Shown piece after piece: positions 31,916 to 40,233 of a DNA stretch of 64,000 nucleotides. This DNA comes from JAGVSZ01 sp035456405 (GTDB taxonomy: Bacteria; Pseudomonadota; Gammaproteobacteria; Burkholderiales; SG8-39), in assembly GCA_035456405.1 (NCBI GenBank), contig DATIDG010000095.1, positions 1 through 64,000 on the forward strand. The letters are read 5' to 3'. Every line of letters begins with the position of its first letter. Positions within the stretch are counted from its first letter, which is position 1. Below the pieces are notes generated by a model, which saw only the letters and a list, made by a program, of their open reading frames with translations, was not told the origin of the DNA and made no database searches. A program made the translations under genes and the position numbers.

Positions 31916-32173
31916 ATGCTGTTGACGAAAAAGCTGCGGCCGGTGGGCGTGTGCTCGCTGTGCCACGCAGTCACTTACCGGACCGAGACGATCAACCAGC
32001 GTTGCGGGCGCAGCCCCAACGGCCGGCGCTGCCGCGGCGAGTACAAGGCGGCCACCCGCGAGGTCGGCTGGAAAGCCTGCACGTCGTGCGAGCAGACCGG
32101 CGTGTTCGAGTTGCGCCCCTGCCCGTTCTGCAACGGCGTCGGGTGGCACCTCATGCGGGCCGGGAGGCTCTGA
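31916..32173 (+). CDS. Small CxxC-rich zinc-ribbon-like protein
   Basis: 85 residues, behind AGGAGGA. Cys pairs: CSLC (13-16), then two single Cys (about 30 and 39), CTSC (near 55) and CPFCNGVGW (near 69). The last repeats resemble the DnaJ-type zinc ribbon (CxxCxGxG). No family recognised. Function unknown; zinc binding is likely from the Cys pattern. Located 240 bp after the RRM gene, before srkA. Confidence 0.7.
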   Translation: MLLTKKLRPVGVCSLCHAVTYRTETINQRCGRSPNGRRCRGEYKAATREVGWKACTSCEQTGVFELRPCPFCNGVGWHLMRAGRL

Positions 32174-32197
32174 GCCGACCGCCGGGAGCGCCCCTCC

Positions 32198-33187
32198 ATG
32201 ACCACGGCGGGGGCGCATCCCTACTCGACCCTGACGCCCGACGTCGTGCTCGACGCGCTCGAGAGCGTCGGCCTGCGCGGCGACGGGCGCATGATCGGGC
32301 TGAACAGCTACGAGAACCGCGTCTACCAGGTCTTCACTGAGGAAGGCCCGCCGGTCGTGACGAAGTTCTACCGCCCGGCGCGCTGGAGCGACGCGCAGAT
32401 TCTCGAAGAGCACGCGTTCGTCATCGAGCTCGCGGAGCGCGAGATCCCGGTCGTCGCTCCGCTCGCCCTCAACGAGCACACACTGAACGAGCACGCCGGC
32501 TTCCGCTTCGCCGTCTATCCGCGGCGCGGCGGCCGCACCCCGGAGCTCGAGGACCCCGAGACGCTCGAGTGGATGGGGCGCTTCATCGGCCGCATCCACG
32601 CGGTCGGGACGCTGCAGCCCTTCGTCGAGCGGCCCGGCCTGGGCATCGGGAGCTTTGGCACCGAGCCGCGCGACTGGCTGGTCGAGCACGACTTCATCCC
32701 GCCCGACCTGCGCGCGGCCTGGACCAGCGCGGCCGAGCTGGCGCTCGACGGGGTGCGCCGCTGCTACGAACGCGCCGGCGACGTGCGAACGCTTCGGCTG
32801 CACGGCGATTGCCACGCGGGCAACGTCCTGTGGACGGACGACGGACCCCACTTCGTCGACTTCGACGACAGCCGCATGGGACCAGCGGTGCAGGACCTGT
32901 GGATGCTGCTCTCCGGTGACCGCGCCGCGATGACGAAGCAGCTTTCGGACGTGCTCGCCGGCTACGAGGACTTCTTCGAGTTCGACCGGCGCGAGCTGGC
33001 ATTGGTGGAGGCGCTGCGCACGCTGCGGCTCATCCACTACTCCGCCTGGATCGCGCGGCGCTGGGACGATCCGGCGTTTCCCGCGGCGTTCCCGTGGTTC
33101 AACACGCAGCGCTACTGGCAGGACCGCGTGCTCGAGCTGAAGGAGCAGATCGCGCTGATGGACGAAGCGCCCCTCGGTCCCGTGTAG
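32198..33187 (+). CDS. srkA: Stress-response serine/threonine kinase SrkA (YihE/RdoA)
   Basis: 329 residues, the usual size. The APH-like kinase fold shows NSYENRVYQV (nucleotide region), VTKFYRPARWS with the ATP-contact Lys, the catalytic LHGDCHAGNVLW, and FVDFDDSRMGPAVQDLWMLLSGD with the metal-binding Asp. It counters programmed cell death in the Cpx stress response of Enterobacteria. Here it is 24 bp after the CxxC gene and its end overlaps the LysR gene by 89 bp on the other strand. Confidence 0.95.
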   Translation: MTTAGAHPYSTLTPDVVLDALESVGLRGDGRMIGLNSYENRVYQVFTEEGPPVVTKFYRPARWSDAQILEEHAFVIELAEREIPVVAPLALNEHTLNEHAGFRFAVYPRRGGRTPELEDPETLEWMGRFIGRIHAVGTLQPFVERPGLGIGSFGTEPRDWLVEHDFIPPDLRAAWTSAAELALDGVRRCYERAGDVRTLRLHGDCHAGNVLWTDDGPHFVDFDDSRMGPAVQDLWMLLSGDRAAMTKQLSDVLAGYEDFFEFDRRELALVEALRTLRLIHYSAWIARRWDDPAFPAAFPWFNTQRYWQDRVLELKEQIALMDEAPLGPV

Positions 33188-34097
33188 CTCCGGCGCTCTT
33201 GCGGCCCCGCAGCCGTGCGGTGACGAGGTCGAGCATCGCGGCGGCGGCAACGGACAGGGCGCGCCCCTTCCTGCGCACGACGAAGATCGGCCGGCCGAGC
33301 TCGGCGGCGCGCACCGGCACGATCGCGAGCTCGGGCCGGCGGAACTGGAAGAGCGTCAGCTCCGGCACGAGAGTCACCCCCAGCCCATTTGCCACCAGCC
33401 CCGCGAGCGTCGCGAGTTGCTCCACCTCAAGCCCGGACCAGACGTACGGCACGTCGCGCAGCAGGGGCTCGAGGTGCTGGCGCACGCTGCTCGACCGCGC
33501 GAGGTGAATCAGCGCGCGGCCGGCCAGGTCGTCGAGCCGCACGGCGCGCCGGCGCGCGAGGGGATGATCCCGGCGGCACACGAGCCAGTAGCGATCGTCA
33601 TAAAGCGGCCGGACATCGAACTCTGCGAGGTTCGGTCCCGAGGCGGTCAGCGCGAATTCGGCGCGCCCCTCGCGCACCAGGGCGAGGCAGCGGTCGGAAA
33701 GCGAGTCGAATAGCTCGACGGTGACGCCAGGGTGGCACCGACGGAAGGCGGCGAGCACCTCGGGCAGCCACTCCGCGGCGATCGACGGGAGTGCGGCGAT
33801 TGCGACGTGCCCGCTGCGGGCCGCGGCATGGTCGCGCAGGCTGGCGACTGCCGACGCTACGTCATCCGCAATCCGCCGCGCCGCCCGCGCGAAGATCTCG
33901 CCCTCCGGCGTCAAAGTCACGTTGCGTGTGCTGCGGTCGAAGAGGCGCGCGCCGGTGGCGTCCTCCAGGCGCCGGATGAGCTGGCTGAACGCCGGCTGGG
34001 AGAGATGGCAGCGCTCCGCGGCGCGCGTGAAGTGGCGGGCGTCGGCGAGCGCCAGGAAGGCATCAAGCTGGCGCGTCGAGAGATTAAGTCGTTCCAT
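33099..34097 (-). CDS. LysR-family transcriptional regulator
   Basis: 332 residues from the ATG at 34097. Winged helix: LSTRQLDAFLALADARHFTRAAERCHLSQPAFSQLIRRLEDATGARLFDRSTRNVTLTPEG. The effector-binding domain has SGHVAIAALPSIAAEWLPEVLAAF and LVANGLGVTLVPELTLF. It is 60 bp from the divergent AtuA gene and probably regulates that operon. The C-terminal 30 residues (SAGATRDRGAL) overlap the end of srkA in antisense. Confidence 0.93.
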   Translation of the reverse strand: MERLNLSTRQLDAFLALADARHFTRAAERCHLSQPAFSQLIRRLEDATGARLFDRSTRNVTLTPEGEIFARAARRIADDVASAVASLRDHAAARSGHVAIAALPSIAAEWLPEVLAAFRRCHPGVTVELFDSLSDRCLALVREGRAEFALTASGPNLAEFDVRPLYDDRYWLVCRRDHPLARRRAVRLDDLAGRALIHLARSSSVRQHLEPLLRDVPYVWSGLEVEQLATLAGLVANGLGVTLVPELTLFQFRRPELAIVPVRAAELGRPIFVVRRKGRALSVAAAAMLDLVTARLRGRKSAGATRDRGALRPSARSAPSARARGPASSAAC

Positions 34098-34157
34098 GGA
34101 TTGATTCGTCCAATCTTTCCATTTGTCCAATTGTAGCGGCGCGGTCAGACTGGCGCC

Positions 34158-35507
34158 ATGACAACGAACCCGATCGCAATCGGCGCCGGCGCGGGTTTTT
34201 CCGGGGACCGCTGGGATGCCGCCGGGCCGGTGGTCGACACCCTGATCGCACGCGGCGGTTCGGCGGCGCTCGTCTTCGAGACGCTGGCCGAGCGCACGCT
34301 CGCGCTCGCCCAGCTCGCCCGCCGTGCGGATCCCAGATCCGGCTACGAGCCTTCGCTCGAGCACTTCGTCGGACCGGTCCTCGCCCGCTGCGTCGCACAC
34401 GGGATTTCGATCGTGGGGAACTTCGGCGCGGCGAACCCGCGTGCCGCTGCAGCGCGCGTGCGCGCGCTGGCCCGCGACCAGGGCATTCCCTCGCTACGCG
34501 TGGGCGTGGTCGAGGGCGACGATGTCGCGACGGACGAGTTGCTCCCGGACGTCAGGGCAGCGCTCGATCGGGCACATCCCGACCGGCCGCTGATCAGCGC
34601 CAACGCGTACCTCGGGGCGGAGGCCATCGCCGGCGCGCTACAGGCGGGCGCACAGGTCGTCATCACCGGTCGCGTCGCGGATCCCGCGCTCGCCGTCGGC
34701 CCCGCGATGGCGCACTTCGGCTGGCGGAGCGACGACTGGAACGCCCTCGCCAAGGCGACGATGGCGGGCCACCTGCTGGAGTGCGGCGCGCAGGTGACCG
34801 GCGGTTACTTCGCCGACCCGGGGATGAAGGACGTGCCTGGCGTGGCGGACGTCGGCTTCCCCATCGTCGAGATGGGAAGCGACGGCGAATTCGTGGTGAC
34901 GAAAGCCGGCGGGACCGGCGGCGTGGTCGACGCGCGCACGGTAAAGGAACAGCTGCTGTACGAGATTCACGACCCGGCGGCGTATCTCACGCCCGACGTC
35001 GTCGCCGACATCTCCGCAGCGGAGGTAGGCGAGCTCGGCCCGGATCGCGTCGCCGTGAGCGGCGTGCGTGGGCATCCGCGCCCCGACACGCTGAAAGTCA
35101 CCGCCTGCTTCGAGGGCGGCTGGCTCGGGGAGGGTGAGATCTCGTATGGCGGGCCGAACGCGGAGGCGCGGGCGCGCCTCGCCGCCGATATCGTGAAGCG
35201 TCGCGTGGGCGAGGGGCTCGCGCTCCGCGTCGACCTGATCGGCGTACTGAGCGTGTTCGGCGACGACGCCGGGCGCGCGCTCGGCGAGCGCGCGGACTCC
35301 GGCGCGCGCGAGGTGCGCATGCGCGTGGCCGCCACGCACCCGGATCGCGCGCGCGTCGAGCGCGTCACGCGTGAGGTGCTGTCGCTCTACACCTGCGGTC
35401 CGGCCGGCGGCGGCGGCGTGCGGACGAACATCGTGTCGCGTCTCGGCAGCACCTCCTGTTACCTGCCGCGCGAACTGGTTCCTGCACGGTTCACCATCCT
35501 GGACTGA
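34158..35507 (+). CDS. AtuA-family protein (DUF1446)
   Basis: 449 residues. The family opening AIGAGAGFSGDRWDAAGP and LVFETLAERTLAL, then ISANAYLGAEAI, VVITGRVADPALAVGP and AQVTGGYFADPG match the AtuA/DUF1446 proteins, first described from citronellol/acyclic terpene catabolism, though the biochemical role is unclear. The short AtuA-like partner follows 4 bp later, so two gene products may form one unit. LysR regulator upstream and Bug protein downstream suggest uptake and catabolism of an organic acid. Confidence 0.9.
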   Translation: MTTNPIAIGAGAGFSGDRWDAAGPVVDTLIARGGSAALVFETLAERTLALAQLARRADPRSGYEPSLEHFVGPVLARCVAHGISIVGNFGAANPRAAAARVRALARDQGIPSLRVGVVEGDDVATDELLPDVRAALDRAHPDRPLISANAYLGAEAIAGALQAGAQVVITGRVADPALAVGPAMAHFGWRSDDWNALAKATMAGHLLECGAQVTGGYFADPGMKDVPGVADVGFPIVEMGSDGEFVVTKAGGTGGVVDARTVKEQLLYEIHDPAAYLTPDVVADISAAEVGELGPDRVAVSGVRGHPRPDTLKVTACFEGGWLGEGEISYGGPNAEARARLAADIVKRRVGEGLALRVDLIGVLSVFGDDAGRALGERADSGAREVRMRVAATHPDRARVERVTREVLSLYTCGPAGGGGVRTNIVSRLGSTSCYLPRELVPARFTILD

Positions 35508-35511
35508 CGCC

Positions 35512-35892
35512 ATGACCGCTCGCCTCGTCGACGTCCCCCTGCACGCGATCGCCCATGGCCGCACCGGCGACAAGGGCAACCGCTCGAACATCAGCGTAAT
35601 CGCCTACCGGCCGGATGCCTACGCCGTTCTCGTCGAGCAGGTTACCGAGGCGCGCATCGCCGAGCTGTTCCGGCACCGCCGCCCGACGCGGGTGACGCGG
35701 TATCTGCTGCCGAAGCTCGCCGCGATGAACCTGGTCATCGACGATGTGCTCGACGGCGGCGTGAACGACGCGCTGAACCTCGACACCCACGGCAAGGCGC
35801 TCGCGTTCATGGTGCTCGGGCTGACCGTCCGCGTACCGGTGGCGCTCGTGCCCGCCGGCTATCCGTTCGCCCACCCGTCGTCCCATCCCTGA
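35512..35892 (+). CDS. AtuA-associated small protein (AtuA C-terminal domain-like)
   Basis: 126 residues from the ATG at 35512. HAIAHGRTGDKGNRSNISVIAYRPDAY and LLPKLAAMNLVIDDVLDGGVNDALNLDTHGKALAFMVLGL are the conserved blocks of the small domain fused to the C-terminus of AtuA in other species. Here it is a separate gene starting 4 bp after the AtuA gene. Function unknown. Confidence 0.88.
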   Translation: MTARLVDVPLHAIAHGRTGDKGNRSNISVIAYRPDAYAVLVEQVTEARIAELFRHRRPTRVTRYLLPKLAAMNLVIDDVLDGGVNDALNLDTHGKALAFMVLGLTVRVPVALVPAGYPFAHPSSHP

Positions 35893-35907
35893 CAGGAGAC
35901 CGCACGA

Positions 35908-36873
35908 ATGAAGTCGCCAACCCCGCTCTTGATCGCCTGCGCGGCCGCGCTGGTGCTTGCCGGCAACGCGTCAGCACAGACCTACCCGACGAAGAACATT
36001 ACCTTCGTCGTCCCGTTCGCCGCCGGCAGCGCGACCGACCAGCTCGCCCGCGCGCTAGGACAGGACGTTAGCGCGGCGGCGAAGCAGCCGGTGGTCGTCG
36101 AGAACAAGCCGGGCGCCAACGGCTTCCTCGGTGCGCAGGCGGTCGCAAAGGCGGCGCCCGACGGCTATACCGTGTTCATCACCACCAACACGACCCACGC
36201 GGCCAACCAGCACCTGTTCAAGTCCCTGCCCTATGACCCGGTCAAAGACTACGCGCCGGTCACCGCGCTCGCGCGCGGCGGCCAGATCATGGTCGTGAAT
36301 CCGAAACTCCAGGCATCAAGCGTCGGTGACTTCATCAAGCTCGCCAAGAGCCAGCCGGGCAAGGTCACCTTCGGCAGCGGCAGCTCGTCCAGCCGCGTGG
36401 CCGGCGAGCTGTTCCAGCAGATGGCCGGCGTCGAGCTGCTCCACGTGCCGTACAAGAGCAACCCGCTTGCCATCAACGACCTGCTCGGCGGGCAGATCGA
36501 CATGATGATCACTGACATGGTCACCGGCCTGCCGCAGGTCAAGTCGGGCAAGCTGCGCGCGCTCGGGGTCAGCACCAAAAAGCGCTCGCCGCTCGCGCCG
36601 GACGTGCCAACGATCGACGAGGCCGGGGTGAAGGGTTACGAGATGAGCTTCTGGTTCGCCGCCTACGTCCCGGCGAAGACTCCGCCCGCGATGATCGCCC
36701 GCCTGCGCGAGCTGCTCGTCAACGCGACCAAGGCGGCTCCGGCGCAGACCTTCTTCAGCACCACGGGCCTCGAGCCGTTCGTCACGACGCCGGAAGAGCT
36801 GGCGAAGTTCCAGGTCGCGGAGTCCCAGAAGTGGGGCAAGGTCATCAAGGCGGCCGGCATCCAGCCCGAATAG
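35908..36873 (+). CDS. Bug/TctC-family substrate-binding protein
   Basis: 321 residues. Signal peptide LLIACAAALVLAGNASAQ, then YPTKNITFVVPFAAGSATDQLAR, VVENKPGANG, HVPYKSNPLAINDLLGGQIDMM and DVPTIDEAGVKG. CAGGAGA precedes the start. It follows the AtuA pair by 15 bp and likely brings the substrate of that operon into reach of an unlinked transporter. Second of three. Confidence 0.94.
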   Translation: MKSPTPLLIACAAALVLAGNASAQTYPTKNITFVVPFAAGSATDQLARALGQDVSAAAKQPVVVENKPGANGFLGAQAVAKAAPDGYTVFITTNTTHAANQHLFKSLPYDPVKDYAPVTALARGGQIMVVNPKLQASSVGDFIKLAKSQPGKVTFGSGSSSSRVAGELFQQMAGVELLHVPYKSNPLAINDLLGGQIDMMITDMVTGLPQVKSGKLRALGVSTKKRSPLAPDVPTIDEAGVKGYEMSFWFAAYVPAKTPPAMIARLRELLVNATKAAPAQTFFSTTGLEPFVTTPEELAKFQVAESQKWGKVIKAAGIQPE

Positions 36874-36894
36874 GGCCGACGCGCCTCGGAATAC

Positions 36895-36934
36895 CGCCGC
36901 GGCGGGGCCTGTTTGCTTCGCTCCCGCCGCGGCG
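36895..36934 (+). terminator. GC-rich hairpin after the Bug gene
   Basis: CGCCGCGGCGGG pairs perfectly with CCCGCCGCGGCG over 12 bp, with a 16-base loop. No T run follows (CGTCTAGG), so it may slow rather than end transcription. It lies 22 bp past the stop. Confidence 0.5.
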
Positions 36935-36972
36935 CGTCTAGGCGGGTCACCTCCAGCCACCGGGAGCCGCCA

Positions 36973-37122
36973 ATGAAAGCACTCCGCATCGCGGCCGTCT
37001 TTGGCGCCTTCGTCAGCGCTGCAACCGACGCGCAAACCCCCACAATCGCTGCCCAGGCCGCGCCGGACGGCAACCTCACCGCCCTGCGCATTCAGGTCGG
37101 CAAGGACGGGCCGCCGCAGTGA
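36973..37122 (+). CDS. Very small secreted protein, possibly a truncated gene
   Basis: 49 residues: a signal peptide (LRIAAVFGAFVSAATDAQ) and about 27 residues more. GGGAG lies upstream of the ATG. It ends 3 bp before the end of the converging lectin-like gene. No family recognised; it may be a remnant of a longer gene. Low certainty. Confidence 0.4.
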   Translation: MKALRIAAVFGAFVSAATDAQTPTIAAQAAPDGNLTALRIQVGKDGPPQ

Positions 37123-37125
37123 CGC

Positions 37126-37773
37126 TCACTTGAGCGCGAAGCAGTAGATCAGTCCGTCGCCGCCGGAGCTGCGCAGCGCATCCTGGCTGCAGCCGCGCGA
37201 CGGGTGCGACGAGTTCCAGGATTTCGCGGCCGCGGAGTCGTCCAGCCCCATCCGGTCGTGATGGCCGACGATCGCCGCGCCGTCGCCGCTCTTCGTTCAG
37301 TTGCCGCACGTCATGTCGGCGTTGCCCGCCGGCGCACGGCCATCCGGCGTCGAGCCGGTCAGGATGTCGTGCCGGTTCGGCGAGTCGCCGCGGCCGTTGA
37401 CCATCTCGCCCTTCTCGTTGAGCGCGGTCTGCTTGGTGAGGTTGTTGGCGCCGTGGAGCTCGTCGACGCTCTTGGCGATGACCACGCCCTTGGCGTTCTG
37501 CCAGGGGCCCGATCCGATGCGGTCGCGCGCGTTGACCGCCCCCTGACCTTGCGTGCTGAGATAGGCGCGCCAGGTGCGGCTTCCTGCCCCCACCGCACTT
37601 GCCAGCGTCTGGCAGAGCTTGTCCGCCCCGGCCAGGCCGTCGAGGTCAGCCCCCTTTCCGGGTCCGGCGCTGGTGACGAAGAAAGTCACGTTGGCCTGCT
37701 GCGCCTGCGCGCCGCCCGCCAGAGCTAGCCCCAGGAGCGCCGCAATCGCCGAGAAACGCGTCGTGCCCTTCAT
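37126..37773 (-). pseudogene. Secreted lectin-like protein gene with an internal TGA
   Basis: The ATG at 37773 begins a signal peptide (FSAIAALLGLALAGGAQAQ). The body (GPGKGADLDGLAGADKLCQTLA, WRAYLSTQ, PWQNAKGVVIA, MTCGN) reads well to a TGA at 37299-37297. The same frame then continues without any change for 56 more residues (KSGDGAAIVGHHDR, SWNSSHPSRGCSQDALRSSGGDGLIYCFALK) to a normal stop at 37126. In the related family this spot is a Trp after CGN, one base away from TGA. So a single base change has probably broken the gene; read-through or a sequencing error are alternatives. Confidence 0.8.
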
Positions 37774-37854
37774 TTCAGTCCTCCTTTCGAAGCTTGCGTC
37801 TGCGCCCAGCGGCGCAGATGATGGCGAACATTGGCGCGATCGCTCGTATTCCGG

Positions 37855-39174
37855 TCAGGGTCTGACGAGGTAGTCTGCGAGGTCGATCGCCGCGGCGCCG
37901 GGCACCCGCTTGCGCAGGAACTCGTCGCGACGATCCAGCGGGACGGTCGCGTCGATCAGCAGCCGGCCCCAGTGATCCCGATGGGGATCGCGGAAGAAGC
38001 CGGGCAGGTCGGGAATCACCGTCACACGCCGATCCGGCCGGGCGCGGGTGAGGAAGGCCCACCAGACGTCGTCGAAGTCGTCGATGTCCACGTCCTCGTC
38101 GACGACGATGCAGCTCTTGGACCAGTCGTGGTTCGCGCCGACAGCGCTCAGCAGCACTTGCTGCGCATGACCCTCGTACTGCTGGCGGATCTTCACCACG
38201 GTGCCCATGACGTGCGGCACGCATGCGACATCGACGATGCCGGGGAGCGTCGCGTTGAGGTGCTGGTAGATGCGCGTGGCGATCGCGACCTCGAGCAGGC
38301 GCAAATCCTCTGGCGACCCGCAAACGAGCGCATGAAAGTAGGCGCCCCTCCGCACCGTGACGCCAAGCACCTCGAACACGTGACTCTGCGTCTCTGCGAC
38401 GTAGTAGCCCTGGAACTCGCCGAACGGTGCCTCGGCCGCGCGCGCGCCCGGCTTGAACCGCCCCTCGATCACCACCTCGGCGTCGGCCGGCACCTCCAGC
38501 TCGATGTGCCGGCAACGGCGCATCGATGTTTTCCGCCCCGCGAGCCGGCTCGCGACCTCGATCTCGCTCTCGTTGTAGGGGATCGGCGCCGCGGCTGCGA
38601 GGATGAACTGCGGCGAGGGCCCGATCAGGATTGCCGCCTCGAGCGCCGCGCCGCGCGCCTCGGCCTTGGCCTGGTACTTCGTCAGGTCGTGGGTGCGCCC
38701 GAGACGCACGCGGAGCTCCGTGTCGCTCACCATCATGCAGCGGTGGAACGAGAGGTTCGGCACGCCGGAGTCGGGTTCGCGTGCAATGACCACGCCGGCG
38801 GTGATGTACGGTCCGACGTCCTTCTCGAAGTAGGTGACGCGCGGCAGATCGGACAGGCGGCACGACTCGAGCTCGGCCGCCGCTAGCGCGGCGGTCGCGG
38901 ACGGCGCCGCGACGTGCATCTTCGTCAGCTCGTCCCAGCGGCGGCAGAACCCGCCGGCATCCGCACCGATCAGCTCGCGCAGCCGCGGCTTGCTGCCGTA
39001 GAGATTGCTGACGACCGGGAGCCGGGATCCTTTCACCCGCCGGAACAGCAGCGGCGCGTCGCTCTCGGCCTGCGAGCGAGTGACGACCGCCGCGAGTTCG
39101 AACCGCGGATCGACCTCGCGCTCGACGACGCGAAAACGATTCTCACGCACCAGCCGCTCGATGTAGTCGCGCAT
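37855..39174 (-). CDS. UbiD-family (de)carboxylase, prenylated-FMN dependent
   Basis: 439 residues from the ATG at 39174. The family blocks are visible: VTYFEKDVGPYITAGVVIA (near 120), RCMMVSDTELRVRLG, IELEVPADAEVVIEGRF, APFGEFQGYYVAE (catalytic Glu region near 270), and DVDIDDFDDVWWAF. UbiD enzymes decarboxylate or carboxylate unsaturated or aromatic acids using prenyl-FMN, which needs a UbiX enzyme; no ubiX is in this window. The divergent Bug and amidohydrolase genes suggest a joint role in acid catabolism. Confidence 0.93.
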   Translation of the reverse strand: MRDYIERLVRENRFRVVEREVDPRFELAAVVTRSQAESDAPLLFRRVKGSRLPVVSNLYGSKPRLRELIGADAGGFCRRWDELTKMHVAAPSATAALAAAELESCRLSDLPRVTYFEKDVGPYITAGVVIAREPDSGVPNLSFHRCMMVSDTELRVRLGRTHDLTKYQAKAEARGAALEAAILIGPSPQFILAAAAPIPYNESEIEVASRLAGRKTSMRRCRHIELEVPADAEVVIEGRFKPGARAAEAPFGEFQGYYVAETQSHVFEVLGVTVRRGAYFHALVCGSPEDLRLLEVAIATRIYQHLNATLPGIVDVACVPHVMGTVVKIRQQYEGHAQQVLLSAVGANHDWSKSCIVVDEDVDIDDFDDVWWAFLTRARPDRRVTVIPDLPGFFRDPHRDHWGRLLIDATVPLDRRDEFLRKRVPGAAAIDLADYLVRP

Positions 39175-39270
39175 GTCCTGCCTCGCAGGTGGCTGCGGCG
39201 CTTGCGTTCCCGCGCATACCGCCGCCACAATGACTGCCGCCAAGTTATCGAATCCGCCCGGGAGAGGCAA

Positions 39271-40233
39271 ATGGGGCTCGCTCGCTACCTTCTCGCTGCG
39301 GCGCTCGCGCTCGGTGCGACCGCCGTCCATGCCCAGTACACGACCGACCGGCCGATCCGACTCATTGTCCCATTCGCGCCGGGGAGCGGCACCGACGTCG
39401 CAGCGCGCCTGCTCGCGACCTCGCTCTCGGAGTCGATTAAGCGGCCGATCCTGATCGAGAACAAGCCCGGCGCGCTCGCGACGATCGGCACCGACGCGGC
39501 GGCGAAGTCCGCGCCTGACGGGCACACGCTCGTCGCGACCGGCAGCACGGCGCTCGCCGCCGCGCCGAGCCTGTTCAAGAAGCTGCCCTACGACCCGGTT
39601 GGGGACTTCGCGCCGGTCTACCTGCTCGCGACCGCGCCGCTCGCGCTGTTCGTGTCGAGCGAGTCGCCGGCGCGGGACCTGCAGGGGCTCATCGCGGAAG
39701 CGAAGGCAAAGCCCGGGAAGCTCAGCTATGCGTCGGGCAACGCCACCGGCGCGGTCGCGGGCGAGATGCTCAAGCAGTTCGCGGGCATCGACCTCTTCCA
39801 CGTCCCGTACAAGAACTCCCCGCAAGGGCTGAACGATCTCGCCGGGGGGCAGGTCAGCATGATGTTCAACGACATCGCCGGCGCGACGCCGCTGATGAAG
39901 GCGGGCCGGCTGCGCCCCCTCGCAGTCACGAGCAAGGGTCGCGCCCGCGCGCTACCCGACGTGCCGTCGCTCTACGACGCGGGCTACCGCGGCTACGAGC
40001 TCTACAACTGGGTCGGCATCCTCGGTCCGGCGAAGACCAGCCCGGAGATCGTCGGCTACCTTGCGCGCGAGATTGCGAAGGTCGCGGCGCAGCCGGAGTT
40101 CAAGGAGAAGTTCGAGCGCGTCGGCCTCGACCTAGTCACCGACAGCAACCCGGAGGCGTTCGCCGCGTACATCAAGTCGGAGACGGCGAACTGGACGCGC
40201 CAGATCAAGGCGGCGGGTATTCAGCCGGAGTGA
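39271..40233 (+). CDS. Bug/TctC-family substrate-binding protein
   Basis: 320 residues from the ATG at 39271, with GGGAGAGG before it; a longer in-frame reading upstream is antisense to the ubiD-type gene and rejected. Signal peptide LLAAALALGATAVHAQ, YTTDRPIRLIVPFAPGSGTDVAARL, IENKPGALA, HVPYKNSPQGLNDLAGGQVSMMFND. The amidohydrolase start overlaps the stop (GTGA). Third of three in the window. Confidence 0.94.
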   Translation: MGLARYLLAAALALGATAVHAQYTTDRPIRLIVPFAPGSGTDVAARLLATSLSESIKRPILIENKPGALATIGTDAAAKSAPDGHTLVATGSTALAAAPSLFKKLPYDPVGDFAPVYLLATAPLALFVSSESPARDLQGLIAEAKAKPGKLSYASGNATGAVAGEMLKQFAGIDLFHVPYKNSPQGLNDLAGGQVSMMFNDIAGATPLMKAGRLRPLAVTSKGRARALPDVPSLYDAGYRGYELYNWVGILGPAKTSPEIVGYLAREIAKVAAQPEFKEKFERVGLDLVTDSNPEAFAAYIKSETANWTRQIKAAGIQPE

